In this document: positions 13,401 through 25,260 of the stretch, in pieces | Layout of the letters: each line of letters begins with the position of its first letter | Numbering within the stretch: position 1 is the stretch's first letter | From: Gyromitra esculenta | Lineage: Eukaryota; Ascomycota; Pezizomycetes; Pezizales; Discinaceae | Assembly (NCBI GenBank): GCA_038503075.1 | Contig: JBCAML010000018.1 | Location: 806,001 to 870,000 of the forward strand | Reading direction: 5' to 3' | DNA length: 64,000 nucleotides | Position numbers and translations under genes: made by a program | Notes under the pieces: generated by a model | What the model saw: the letters and a program-made list of their open reading frames with translations, nothing else | What the model was told of the DNA's origin: nothing | The model's database searches: none

Positions 13401-16400
13401 GGGAGGGCGCGGGGCTGGCTTACTGGCTGCGATAAGAGATGTTTCCAAGTGTGCTGGGTTTGAACGCGTGGGCAACGGCAGGCTATGCTGAATGGCCAAC
13501 AACTTCGCTTTTCTTGCTTTCTCTAGAGGGGTTTGGGGGCAGATCCGGGGGGGGGGTAAGAGGGGGCAGTGATATGGGGGAAGGCGGTCTTTTTGTAGCA
13601 GAATGGCATCCAACTACCTACTACTGTCACCGAGTCATGACCCTGAGTAGCCTACAAAGCACGCAGCAGCACGTTGCTGTTGCTGTTGCTGTGTGAGTCT
13701 TCGATCAAGGTCCAAGGCTGGGCGGGAACGAAATGGATGGCTGCGCACTATTCGGGGTTCCACGGGCTGAGAGAGATGAGTGGGGTTGGCTACATGTTTG
13801 GCCAGCCTATCTCTGGTCAAGACTAAATTTCATCTGATACCAGCGTGTGGGGGAGCCGTCATGGCCTGGGCAGGCAACAACCACCCACAACTCGCAACCC
13901 ACAACCCCCCCCGTTCTGGCACCCATAGGGCCACAATCCCTTTTCCCGGCCGGCAGGGACTCGGCAGATGGCCACTCAGCAGCCTCATCCATCAACAAAA
14001 TCAAAATTGCTTGTCGACTGCTACCGCTGTCCTCTCATGGTGCGGCTTCTGTGGCACGCTGTGTGTCTGATATGCAGTGGGATGTGAAGAAATCTCCTAG
14101 CATGCTATGTATGGCTCCTGGAAACATGGGATGGGGCAAAAAGGGGCAGGGTACGGTAGATGAAATGCAGTTTCCATGGGATGAAGAAAGAAAAAAACGC
14201 TACGAAACAAGCAGGCAAATAAGTGGACTCCTCCAGTCATGGCCAGATTCGACTGCTATTATGCACACTTCAGCTGGAAAGGGTATCCACGGAATGCTTT
14301 CGACAGAAAAGCGATGCATGAGCGGACATAATGTAACTAACCGTTTCTCGACAATGCTGTCTCTATATCAAGGTCTGCAGGTTAGGTTTCGAGCGACTCC
14401 ATACTCCTCCACACTTTTTTCTCCGCCTTTTCGCCCGCCCACATGTCTCGTTTGTGAATCGATTTTATTCTTGCCTCCTTTGTAGTTCTTACTCCTGCTC
14501 GTTTCATGAGCCTTCGTCCCTCGCGGTTTCATGCTCGGCCTTGTCTCCGTACGGCTAGAGAGGGCCCGTTCAGGGACTTTCCAGATGTGCGCTGTTAGGC
14601 CCCATGGTAATCAGACCCTTTTTAGATCAACTGCGTGGGGGGTGACGAAAGATGATATTGTGTTTTGCGGGGGTAAGCTGACTCGAGTACCGGAGGAAAG
14701 TCGGGAGTCGTTCCGTTTGTTCTCGAGTCCTGCACATGCCCCCGCCACCAGGAACATACACGACCCAGGTCTCCACATCATGCGAGATCGTTGGGAATGC
14801 TTCCTTCGATTCGGTTTGCCCGTCACGACAGGCTCAACTCCCCTCTCCGTCGTACGAACAGGACAGATACAATGTGCTTGTCAGCACCGTCAATGCCAAA
14901 TCTCTGGATATCAGGCAAAGAGAGGATAAGCCCCCTGACTTGTGAGCGTTCTCGGAAACAAAACTCTCTTTCCTATAGCGTTCGTCGCTTCTTGATGCTC
15001 TTCACGTGCAAACAGCCGGGAAATATGGATAATGCCCCACATCCGCGCAAATCTCCCCTTGCGGTGGATCGGAGCTCTACCAGGCTTGTAGTTCCCCATG
15101 CAGTACCTACCTACTTTACCTTATTGTGCAAGGTGGTGGTGGTTACAGATTTATGCTCCGCTCCGACGAGGTTTTTCCGTGACGGAAAATTGACAGGCCA
15201 GTTCGAAAGCGGTAATTGCAACGGTCGTGGCCGAAATGAAAAGCGCTCAAACCTGGCGATTTTCCAACACACGATAGACGACCGGTAGGCCGTAATATGG
15301 GGGAGGAAGCGATGTCCATACACAAGACGATGGTCAGATCCCTTCAGAATCAGACGGGCACGTACGGCCAGAGGGAGACTTATCTCTCTGAGGCGATACT
15401 CACCCGACGTTTGCAGCCTCTCCGGCTAATGTCCCGGATTCACCCGAGGCATGGAACAACGGAAACACGGGATAAAATTTTTTCCAGTCCTGTGGGGAAG
15501 CTCCGGCCGTGCCTTTTTTGTTCCGCCGTCCACCGCCAGCTAATCGCTTGCGGCTCGTGGGATGAGGCTCGGCTCAGCCACTGCGCTTCGCAACCACATG
15601 CTAACTGCATCGAGGCAGTACTTTAGTTCCCCCGAGCTTGCTGGGCAATTCGCTAGTCTTCGGGTTAATCAAACCCTCTCCTTCCCCTTCTTGTGTCTAG
15701 TTGTTGGTTAACTTATGCCGAGCCTCTAACCCGTACTTACTGAGGTCTCCACACTACAACGACCTAGAAGCATGTCGATGTCGGCGAGCTCGCAGGCAGG
15801 CAGGCCCTCGAAGGTTCCTGCAGCCGCGGAACGGCAAATTGTTGGATTCCCATGGACTCGGTGACATGACCTGAATGTTTTACCAGGCACCAGCCATGCA
15901 AGAATGTCTAATTCTGGTGTGGGCGTGTTTCCCCTGAGCGATGGCGGAAAAAAGGCCGCGATCTTTTCCGAAGTTTCCGGTGCTGGTGGATGGATTGGTT
16001 TGAAGAGTGTGAAGCATGAGAATTCATGATGAGCTTTTTCTTTTGTGGAGACGGAGACTGGTCGACGCTTGCAGCTGCCTTTGCAAGGACCACCACTCCG
16101 CAAACTGACAGGCATGCTATTTAATTTGTGGATCGGTGGATATAAAAGATGGTAATCTGCGCTATATAGCGCCTGCTCTAGGTTATCGCGACATGAATGA
16201 CTTTGGAGTTAAATAGGACCAATGACCCACAATTTGCGTGGGGAACGTACCGAAAGGGGCTCGTGAGATGAGGGGCACATTGATGATAATCTTGATCAAC
16301 AGAGCACGCAAATCTAGACACGTGCTAATCGCGTTTCCTTATCTCGTCAGATATTTCGAGACTACAAATAGTCACTACTCTGATACCAGAAGTTATAGCC

Positions 16401-16565
16401 GGGGCAATAAGCGTAACCCCGGATTTTAGTATGATGCTAACTATCAAGGTACATACACCTTGCCTGATGTGCAAGTTGAAACGAAATTTGCTAAACCCAA
16501 AACAACAAAAGAACTCATCATGACATCGACCATAAACTAATAAACATAATCTCCATGAAATATAT
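13401..16565. other. gene-free interval between creA and the permease
   Basis: Open frames here (the longest at 13847-14485) have mixed, low-information composition and no family motif. A GTTGCT repeat lies near 13673-13692. The creA gene starts away from this region and the permease ends at its right edge, so the right part may hold the permease 3' untranslated region. I see no RNA gene. Confidence 0.4.
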
Positions 16566-19500
16566 TTAAAGATTCTTTTCAGAAATTCCAGCTAGTCGGG
16601 CTTCTTCAGATCTCTCCTCTGACGAACCTGACGAACCGTTGACCCTGGTGACCTCGTTACTGTTGGTCAATTCGAGGGCATTACTATCTTCGATCTCCTC
16701 GTCCAATAATAGGTTGAGAATGATTGCGATCCTGTGATTTTGGAAGAAAATGATAGAAAGGATTAGTCTATTATATGCTACTGCAGCATAGTATTCTAGG
16801 GAAGCGAATTTGACTCACAGTGCGGTTACCGCAAACCCGGTCTCCATGATGAGATTGATGGCATCGAGGAATCCTTGCAGACTTCCCCCACCTGAATATG
16901 TAAAAAAGTGACTGTCGTAGATCAATGTTTTAGCACAGTGACAACGAAAGGGCGTAATGGCGATTGGGGGAGAAAGCATTCACTACTCACTTAAACCATG
17001 TCGGCACAAGGGTAGCACCATATCTGAATGCCAATTTGGTCAGTTTGCATCACCTTAAAACGCTATACCAAGGAACAATTCGCTCACCCCACTGAAAGAG
17101 ATGCAGTAAGAATAAATCGATCTGCGAGCGATGAAATCAGTTTATCGGCTCTTCGTCACACCAATAAGATAGGAAGGCGGGGACGTACTGCGTCGAGTGA
17201 ACGGCATAGTCGCCGTGATACTCATGCCAGACACAGCAACTGCGCAGAACTGTAGATCTTATCAGTTCTATACTATTTTTGTGTTTCCCCGAAACAAGCA
17301 CGCCTACCAGAAATGTTGTCATGCCGCCGAGGACTGATGATGGTATCGCAACCAGTGCGGCTGCAAACTTGGAGAAAATTCCCATAATAACCAAAAAAAA
17401 ACTGGAATAAATGTCAATTACAATCGGAACGAAACGACCCACACTGTTTCACAATGAGGACTTACCAGCATGCATAGCCTGCTTTCCGGTTCGCACATCG
17501 AGTAAGAGCCTGCAATGTTAGTTTTATTAGAACTACTTTTACCCAAATCGTGGTTACAGCTAATGTCATTGGCCCAACCGAAACTTACAATAACGCCTGC
17601 GATATAATTTCAATTAACATATTCCCACACAAACCCTTACTAAAAGATGTTTGGGAACAAGAATAACTTACCATTATTTTGTGCATACGTCGACATCGGG
17701 GTGATCGTGGCAAGCCCGGCCAAAAGGCCATTGAGGCCGTCTGCCAATAACCCACCCTGTATCCGTGAATCGAACAATTTCCCTGAGACCTCGAGCTTGG
17801 AAACTAGTCTACTATTAAGCCAATAGTATTTTAACCTCGAGCTCTGAACTGTGTAACTCACCATCGCATGTCGCAGTTATATCGCCAATGGCCTCACAGG
17901 CAAGGATAATGTATACAGCTAATGTCCTAGTAATAGGGCAGTATTTAGCACTTACACCTTATAGTGAAGCTAGCAAAAAGGCTTAGGGGAATTTACGGTA
18001 ATACTAAAGGTCCGTATACAGAAAGTTTAAACGTATGTACCCAAATAAAGGAGACAGCGGGGGCCTAAATCTCAACGTATTAGCCAGCATCCTCGCTAGA
18101 GAGATTGTGGGCTTCATGCTGAGGCAGCTGTTGAGTAAGTAATATTTAACCATTAACAGACCATCGAAATAATGAGAGTATTGAACTTACAGAGTCAATA
18201 GTAGACTTATCGAAATACTTGGTGGCCCCGGCGATGATACACCCAACGAGAAGTCCGATCACAACACTAGTAGACTTCATGATAGGGCCTGTCACAAACG
18301 TCAGTTACAGGTTCTCTATAGTTAAATATCTCTGACTACGCACTCCCAAACCTCTCGCATATGATAATCGTGATGAAAACGGAAAACCCGAGCCCTGTGG
18401 TTGAGGTTAACAATTGTTATGAAGAGTAGATCTGTTATATATTGACTGCTCACCAATAAACTCAGCTGAGCCCCAAGGCAATGGATGAGGTGCTGCGGTG
18501 CTGGGGCACATGGAGAATAGCCCAGATTCTGGCATAGCAGAACACGGTCCGCTTCCTCCAGCCCAATTCTGGAAGCCAGAGGCGATTAATTGTACGCCAA
18601 TAAGCATGACGGTAGGGCCAGTGACTATTGGAGGAAACACGTGTTGGAGCCATTTTGCAGGCATAAATGAAAGCGCTATTTCGAGGAAGGCGCAGACAAT
18701 TCCAGTGCCGATAATCGCACCTTTCGAATTATAATATCAGATTTTAGTCACAAAAAGTCACTCGCAAGGGGTGATTTACCGTATCCATCGGGACAAGGAA
18801 GCTTCACTCCATTTGCACCTGTCGGGCCTATAAAAATTCATTACGTTATTCCTTCATGATACAGTCTCACTCGTGAGTAAACTTACACTAAAAAAGCAAT
18901 ATCATGGTTAGTTTGTGTATCGTACTATCGGAATCCAATTACATTGTAATAAACTTACCTTTCCACTTGCATACATCTGCGTAAGGGCGCCCTGAGCAAC
19001 AGGGATGATAGCGAAAGAAGTCCCAACACTAATAATTTGTTAGTTATTCCACCCGTGCTGGTTATTCATGGACGTAGTAACCTACACTGATATCAACCCA
19101 GTACCAATATAATATCTATGTATATCGATTCATAGGGTTAGTCATAACCAAAGTAAGGTCTAGCTAGGAGTCTGAAAAGACATACTGAGTTCCCTTGATA
19201 TGAAATCTCGTAACTTGGATAAACGATAAAATTCCACAAACAATGAGCGAGGTCGAGACAAGATATTGCGCAAGCTCAGTATCGAGGTTTGCGCCACCAG
19301 CACCTGCTAGAATAATAGGAGGGGAAACAATGCCAGCCAACATTGCCAGTGCACTGTAATAAGATGTTAGTATAATGATAGAAAGTAAATTGGTTTTTTC
19401 TCCTTTTCTTTCCGAGAAAAAAGTAGAAACAATAGTCCGGGAGGCTTACTGCTGAAATCCAAGAAGCAAGGCCAGGAATACTGGCATACGATCATCAAGG

Positions 19501-19798
19501 CCAAAAAACGGGGCTCCCTTACGAGGCCTCTTCATAAATGGTATGTTTGGCTAATAAATGTCAGCGAAAGTTTGCCGGAGCGTGTGGCTTCCAAGAGAGC
19601 TATACACGAAACAGAAATCCATAATCATAGGTTCCAATCAATCCATCCCTGGACAAATAGTTAGTGATTTTGTTCAATCGCGGCCGTATGGATGCCAAGT
19701 AACTACCTTGTGAAAAATGCACGCTTAATACCACGTAGGCGATCCCCTACAGTCTTTTTGGGCCCTACATCAGGACCAATTCTATCCGGTTCTGACAT
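16566..19798 (-). CDS. uapA: NCS2 purine (xanthine/uric acid) permease, UapA/UapC type, 22 exons
   Basis: Plasma-membrane H+ symporter for purines. Exons (descending): 19798-19707, 19648-19606, 19550-19450, 19353-19186, 19115-19086, 19028-18959, 18887, 18827-18780, 18720-18454, 18394-18344, 18288-18191, 18064-17997, 17926-17862, 17803-17672, 17596-17589, 17509-17466, 17401-17308, 17249-17189, 17121-17088, 17023-16991, 16911-16819, 16731-16566. They join in frame to 588 residues, close to the roughly 570 of UapA. Landmarks: TRDGLIGTYDYGFLFR near the N terminus, GFQHALAMLAG (first helix QH), GYGAIIGTG, FPPIVTGPTVMLIG, NWAGGSG, CEAIGDITATCDVS (Glu357), LLADGLNG (Asp389) and the NCS2 signature AQNNGVIALTRCANR (Gln409, Asn410, Arg418), which line up with UapA substrate residues E356, D388, Q408, N409, R417. 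Two exons are tiny (1 nt and 8 nt). The call between uapA and its paralogue uapC is open. Confidence 0.9.
17589..17596 (-). other. 8-nt internal microexon of the permease gene
   Basis: The exon GCGTTATT lies between introns 17671-17597 and 17588-17510, each with GTAAGT donor and CAG acceptor. With the last G of the previous exon it encodes Gly-Val-Ile, completing NNG-VI-ALTR of the NCS2 signature. Skipping it would delete conserved residues and shift the frame. Confidence 0.85.
18887..18887 (-). other. candidate single-nucleotide exon of the permease gene
   Basis: On the coding strand the sequence reads TTTTTTAG-T-GTAAGTTT. The single T lies between an intron 18958-18888 (GTAAGT donor, CTAAC branch point) and an intron 18886-18828 (GTAAGT donor, TATAG acceptor). 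Direct joining of 18959 to 18827 gives a stop within eight codons; inserting T restores the frame and gives Lys-Cys-Pro. An alternative without it uses a weak GTTTAT donor at 18954 and gives Lys-Val-Ser-Pro. Confidence 0.55.
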
Positions 19799-22700
19799 GG
19801 TGAAAAGTTTAAACGCGTGAAGTTGAAGTTGTCGGTCGCGTGGTTTAGTGCCAAAGACTCACGCGTTGGATACCTTACAGATCTTGTGGTTTCAGATTTT
19901 ATCGAAGTTGAACCCCCACGTATCGATATCCCTGGACAAGGATAAGAAATATCAGCACCAACAATCAATATCAAGGCTCAAGCACAATCAGATACACTTT
20001 GTCAACCGCCATCCTGGAGAGGATTGCATGCCGACTTAAGTGAATCCAGGGGTAGTCTATATCCCACTTCGCTTTTATGTAGCCTTCCAAAAGTTAATTA
20101 TACGACACGGCTCTTACAATAATATGTATTACTTTCTGTTGTGATAAGAGATTGAAGGGTTTAGCGAGGGAAAGCCTCACGGAACTCGCGATACAGCTCA
20201 AGTGTTCCCACAAAACACAGAAAACGTTCTTTTTCCACCTCACGCTTGGAGCAATGGTGAAGCACAGCGGGAAGAAGAAGAAAAAACGTCGGGAAGCGGA
20301 GTGGGTCGAAATCGGGTGCTGGGAGAGAATCGCAAAATGTAATATTCCCTATGAGGCGAGATGGATGACTTGGCCGTTAATGGCCCAGTTGAGTTGCCTC
20401 TGGGTGCGAGGTAGGCTGAACCCTGGCAGAGCGTCTTGCTATTGGGGAGGAACAAGCCTGACCACGGCAGTTTGTTTTTATGTTCAAAGGATTCCCCGAT
20501 TTCTGGCTCGAGCGTTTCCGATGTGATGTTGCGTTCAGGCCCCAGGGATCTGGAATCAGTCGACAAGTGTGCTCACAATGACCACTTATCTTATCAGAAC
20601 CCCTTCACCTGCAGATTACAATGACCCTAATATCCGATTTCCCTATCATTCCTCCACCAGTGCTGCTCCCCTCAAATCAAGTGGCGAGGATGATCTACTT
20701 TGCTTGAGCCGGAAGCACTGAACTAATGTATGTGTAGTCGAGCTAGCCATCGAGAGAATCTCTCCTGAGATAGATATATTGTGATTCGGGCAGACTGTTG
20801 TTACTGTGCTCTACATAAGTTGCGCCCTTTCGCACATGACGCGTACAAACGACAAGTATTGAAAACTACATCTATCGTTAAAACCCTTGCTACTCGGAAA
20901 TGCAAATTAATTCTCTCGATATATATTCTTCGTTGCGTCTCCCACATACAAAGGCCCAGGGCCAACTGGAAGACATCAATCACTAGACCGAAAAATCAGG
21001 AGATAAGCTGACCCTTGAAACAACCGCTAGCTGTGGCTTTAGGTCTGAATGCCATTCCAGGGCATTTTTCGTACTTACAAAGGCACAAGATAATACCAAT
21101 CTCTATCTAGGCTAGAAACTGGCAGGTGCTTTAAATTTTGTATTGCCAACAAGCACTTCCTTCGTTGGTGCGCACGTTCTTTAGCAGCACTTTCCATTTC
21201 TTCGAGAAAGCATTCTCTGCATGATGAGCGTGCATAAAATATCACGCTAAGGTCTGAGCAATTAGGCTATAGCTATAGGCCAAACATAGCACTATGCTAC
21301 GTATACAGTTTTAGTAGATCGAGTTACTGCGCTCAAAGTTTCCGCTGGATAAAAAAGACAACTCTACATTAAGGGGAGGGAAAAAAAACAGATCTCCCAC
21401 ACAATCCTAAGCCCACAGCTGTAGCTATGACCGAAGATATTAAGATGGTGACGAGACTACTTCTCTCTGTCATCTTTCTTTTCCTTTGCTGATGTAAACC
21501 CTATAGCTATGTATGTGTGGATAAATGTTATGAAAAGGGGGTAGGAGGGAAATCTTGTAAAGCTCCCAAAATAAATATTTGTTTGTACATGTTAGATTTA
21601 GTGAAAACCTTTATCTATTCTCTCCTCGAAGCTATCATCTCCAATACCCGTCTTATGCGGTCACGCTTATTGTGCACGCTTGGACAGTTGTTTATTCATT
21701 TTGGTCTTAATTTTCACCATTTAGTTATGTTTCAATGATGCCTACTAGGATAAGCTCTAGCATCCGTCATCATGAAAAATAACTCGAGCGTTCCTAGGTA
21801 CCTCGTCATCGGGACACCTTGAGCCCAGTACCAAACGAGCATCAATTATAACAATCAATCTCTTAACCAAAATTTAGCGGTAGAATACAGGAAACTGGAA
21901 CTGTGCCCCGCCAGCGTATACGGAGATATAAAAAACATATAGGGAATGTGTGTTGGATGGACCACGAATCAGCAATCCCCGAAGGATATAGAAGCACTAG
22001 CCATAAAGGGGATAGGTTCTGAAGAAGATATCTGTTCTCTGAACTCCGTCCTTTTAAGAGAATACAGAGGCTTATAGAGATAACCCTGGAGGCGATTGGG
22101 CCTACAACGAGGCAGAATTTATCGCGCGCGCGATGCAACTCTGATCCCAATTTTTTCAGCAGTAGACGATTTTGCACTCGCATGTGACTTAAATATTATG
22201 CCCAGTTTGAGTTGTAACTAGATGCAGTTATTGGCAAGATTCATTGGATGCTAACGTAGAGCTGTTGTTTGCTAATTTTAGGTATTTCTAATTCAAGGCC
22301 TCGTATCAAGAATGACTTTGAATTGCAGTGTAAGTGCAAGTATTTAGGTGCTGATTCCAATGGCTTGTGTTTGATGTCTTAAGGCTCCTAACCCTCCCAT
22401 TAAAGAGAGGGTAGAGACCTGTCTTATTGATTCGTTGAAACTATATAGTAGAGTTTCCCTACTTATGAAGCTTAAGTGGCTAGTATTTACGAACCAAGCC
22501 CCAACATCAACCCTAGATGGCACTAAGGTAGAACTAGAGACTATTCATTTGGTGATTATAATAGATTTCATGTTATAAGAGACCCTTCCCAAAGTAGAAA
22601 TAGCTGCAAGAAATGTAAATGCGCTCAAATAGATACCCATGAGATAAGGTTGGATAAAAAAAGGGGCTTTGTGCTGGCACATGAAAAACGTGTGGCTCAT

Positions 22701-22939
22701 ACTGTAGAAAAATGTTGCCTGGGGATTGTGGGGTCTTAGCGCGCGCGATACGATGGCTAATTGATTTGTTGTATGGATTTAGTGAGCATGTGTTAATACG
22801 CGCATTTCGCAGAATGTTAAAAAATGCTGACCTCCTGTATGGCTGTGGCTCAGCTCAGAGTCAACTGAAACCTACTCAATAAAAGTGATCCCCTCGACAG
22901 GGGAGTCAGCTTTAACAGTCTATGGGATGGTGCTTATTG

Positions 22940-23071
22940 TACTTGTTAGCAGGCATACGAACCAGAAAACATGGGGAATGTGGCTTTGTACGCTGCGGCA
23001 TTAGGCACGGATTCCGTAGCATACAAAGCCACACCCCCATGTTTTCTGGTTCGTATGCCTGCTAACAAGTA
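22940..23071. mobile_element. MITE-like hairpin, TA-flanked, about 128 bp
   Basis: Two arms of about 57 nt (22942-22998 and 23014-23069) are near-perfect reverse complements; the outer 35 nt, from CTTGTTAGCAGGCATACG onward, match exactly, and the inner part differs at a few positions. The loop is about 15 nt. A TA dinucleotide borders each end (22940-22941 and 23070-23071), as expected for insertion by a Tc1/mariner-type transposase. The transcript would fold into one long hairpin. No coding capacity. Confidence 0.7.
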
Positions 23072-24105
23072 GAACATTAGGGCCGCCGGGAAAGGCCGCA
23101 ACCCACTCAAAAGAAGTTTCAGCCCTAGGCTAAAGACTCGACGCCTGCATATTTCAGAGAAACCGCCAAATAGTTCAAGCGAGGCCATTAGATAAGATTG
23201 TGAGCGTCGGGATTTGGTCGGCGTGGGGGATATTAATTGACTAAGTGTATAAGCTGCTTTAACCGAACGAAAACGGAGGATCGTAAGGAAATATACATGT
23301 ATGCAATGAAGGCACTTGCTGCCGTCTATGCTTCTGACTTGAAGTCTCGATCTTATCTGCAGGCGCCGGTCCGGCCTAGGGGTTTGGTTATATGTCGTAT
23401 AACTGTGTAATGGTTCAATTGTAATGGGATGCCCAAGAAAATAATAGCTTAGGTGTAATCAAAAGTCCAATAAATTTCAGATAAGCAGCCTTACTATAGT
23501 CGCCGAGGCTTAAAGATTGATGTCAGGTGCTAAACTTAGCTAGATGGGCTCGGTAAGTTCAACTTGAGCCACATACATACATGTAGATACCCCAGATCGA
23601 TAAGAGAAGTAATTACCCCTGCTTTGGCCGGTGGTTTCTAATCCGGTAGGTACTGCGCCAGACCTGACCCAGGACCCATCAACCACCAAGTCTCGCGAAA
23701 TCGGCCCCCGTAGAATCATTGCTCACTCGTAGGAGCGCAAAAACGATAGTTTCCAGCAACCCCCATTCCCCTGGCTCATGACATCGAAAACTCGCAACCG
23801 GTTACTATTAGGGTGCTATGCTGGGTGGTCTGCATGTCAGATGCTAACGTCAAACACGATGCGCGGAAGTTGCTATCGGCCGCGCGGTTACAATACGAAG
23901 GAGGTGACGATATCAAGGCCTATTGATACGATACACCAAGAACTCGTGCATATGTTTATTGGAAAGGGGATATCAATGGTATGGGTCCTTAGATTAGTGC
24001 TATTGTGCCCAATTGAATTCTGCTGGCATGAAACATGCAGAGATATACAGCTGTGAACCCATTTATTATCTATCTACATGCTACACTACGTAAGTAGATG
24101 CAAAT

Positions 24106-24128
24106 GGGGCTAGGGCTAGGGCTAGGGC
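24106..24128. repeat. short GGGCTA tandem repeat (telomere-like)
   Basis: Three perfect copies of CTAGGG within GGGG-CTAGGG-CTAGGG-CTAGGG-C. The unit differs by one base from the common fungal telomere unit TTAGGG. It is interstitial and very short, so a link with telomeres is only a possibility. Confidence 0.6.
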
Positions 24129-24781
24129 AGGACGACCAATCTAACATCCAACAAATTATGTTGTTTTCACCAAGAATGGAGAAACAACTCCTGTGTATAC
24201 CTGTACAAAGGGACAGTATGATCACTCTAGTACCAGAGATATCTATATGAAGACAAAAGTCGTAGCTATACGAGATGAAAAGGTGCCAACATGATCGGAT
24301 TATGCAAACCGCGCTGTCCGGATGATATGGGCAGATAATTCGTAGATAACATGCCATGAATGGTCAATAGCAGGTGTTGTCGCTAGGTACAGTTTATCTC
24401 CTGAGCTAGGCTGAAATTGAAATTTTAACAAATGTTGAGTACATATACCTATTCAATGTCGTAAGAGTGATATGGCATGATTCTCGCATTGTGGCGAGGG
24501 TTTCAATCACAAACCCCATTCTGCATACCCCAACAATAATTATAATCATTTCCCTGTTTTTATCCTAGCATCGCCGGGTTTCTGTAGGCCCCAACGAGTT
24601 TCTCGGTTGATAAGGTTGCTAGACGCGTGTTGGTTGAAAAGAATAAACGACGTGTTTGACCGAAACCAATGATCGAAAGATCAATCCGTAACCGGAAGAT
24701 GGTCGCTGAGCCCTTATGTCGTTGATGAGCGAGCATGATCTACTCACTTATCGGTGACATAAGTAGGAAAAGATGCAACAT

Positions 24782-24898
24782 ATATTCATGTCGCTAGAAT
24801 TAGTGTTAGTCACAGGCTGACTAATGAGCGAGGGATTCAGTTTCGATTGGTCAGATCCATCACGTGACTGACAATAACACTAGCACTGTCATGAGTAT
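24782..24898. repeat. imperfect inverted repeat, about 117 bp
   Basis: The left arm (ATATTCATGTCGCTAG onward, 24782-24812) and the right arm (24864-24898) are imperfect reverse complements, with blocks TCATG, GCTAG, TTA and AGTCAC matching. It could be an older degraded MITE-like element; the mismatches leave doubt. Confidence 0.4.
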
Positions 24899-25010
24899 CT
24901 TGGATCTGTAAAGTTTCAGGATAAGAATTTTGGTGGTAAACCCTGATTAGATTTGGTAATATAAGAGGGCTGATGCCTACCCAATAAGAAGACCTGGTTA
25001 GATTCACCTG

Positions 25011-25260
25011 TACTTCAGGGGTAGAGGAAAGTCAGTCACCAAGTGGCGGTGCTGGTGGCGGTGCCTCTCTTCATGCTCAATATTTTGGTGCCTTCTTTCA
25101 CTAAATAGCTTTTCATTCACTCTGTCTTAGAAGCATCTCTACTTTCTGTAAGCTTGCTGTAAAAATTTAAGGGTTTCCCCAATCTTGAGTTAGTTGACGG
25201 TTGGGTTTGGCACTACCAACACCGCCACCTGGTGACAGGCTTACCCTTACATCCCAAGTA
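25011..25260. mobile_element. degenerate terminal inverted repeat element, about 250 bp
   Basis: The outer 50-55 nt of each end are imperfect reverse complements. The best block is TCACCAAGTGGCGGTGCTGG on the left against TCACCAGGTGGCGGTGTTGG from the right. Both ends sit next to TA (25011-25012 and 25259-25260). Many differences are transitions, as expected for mutational decay. No transposase is visible inside, so this would be a non-autonomous remnant. Confidence 0.45.

Noticed and set aside
13847..14485. 212-codon open frame on the + strand
   Set aside because: Composition is irregular, no domain or conserved motif is visible, and overlapping frames on both strands are equally open.
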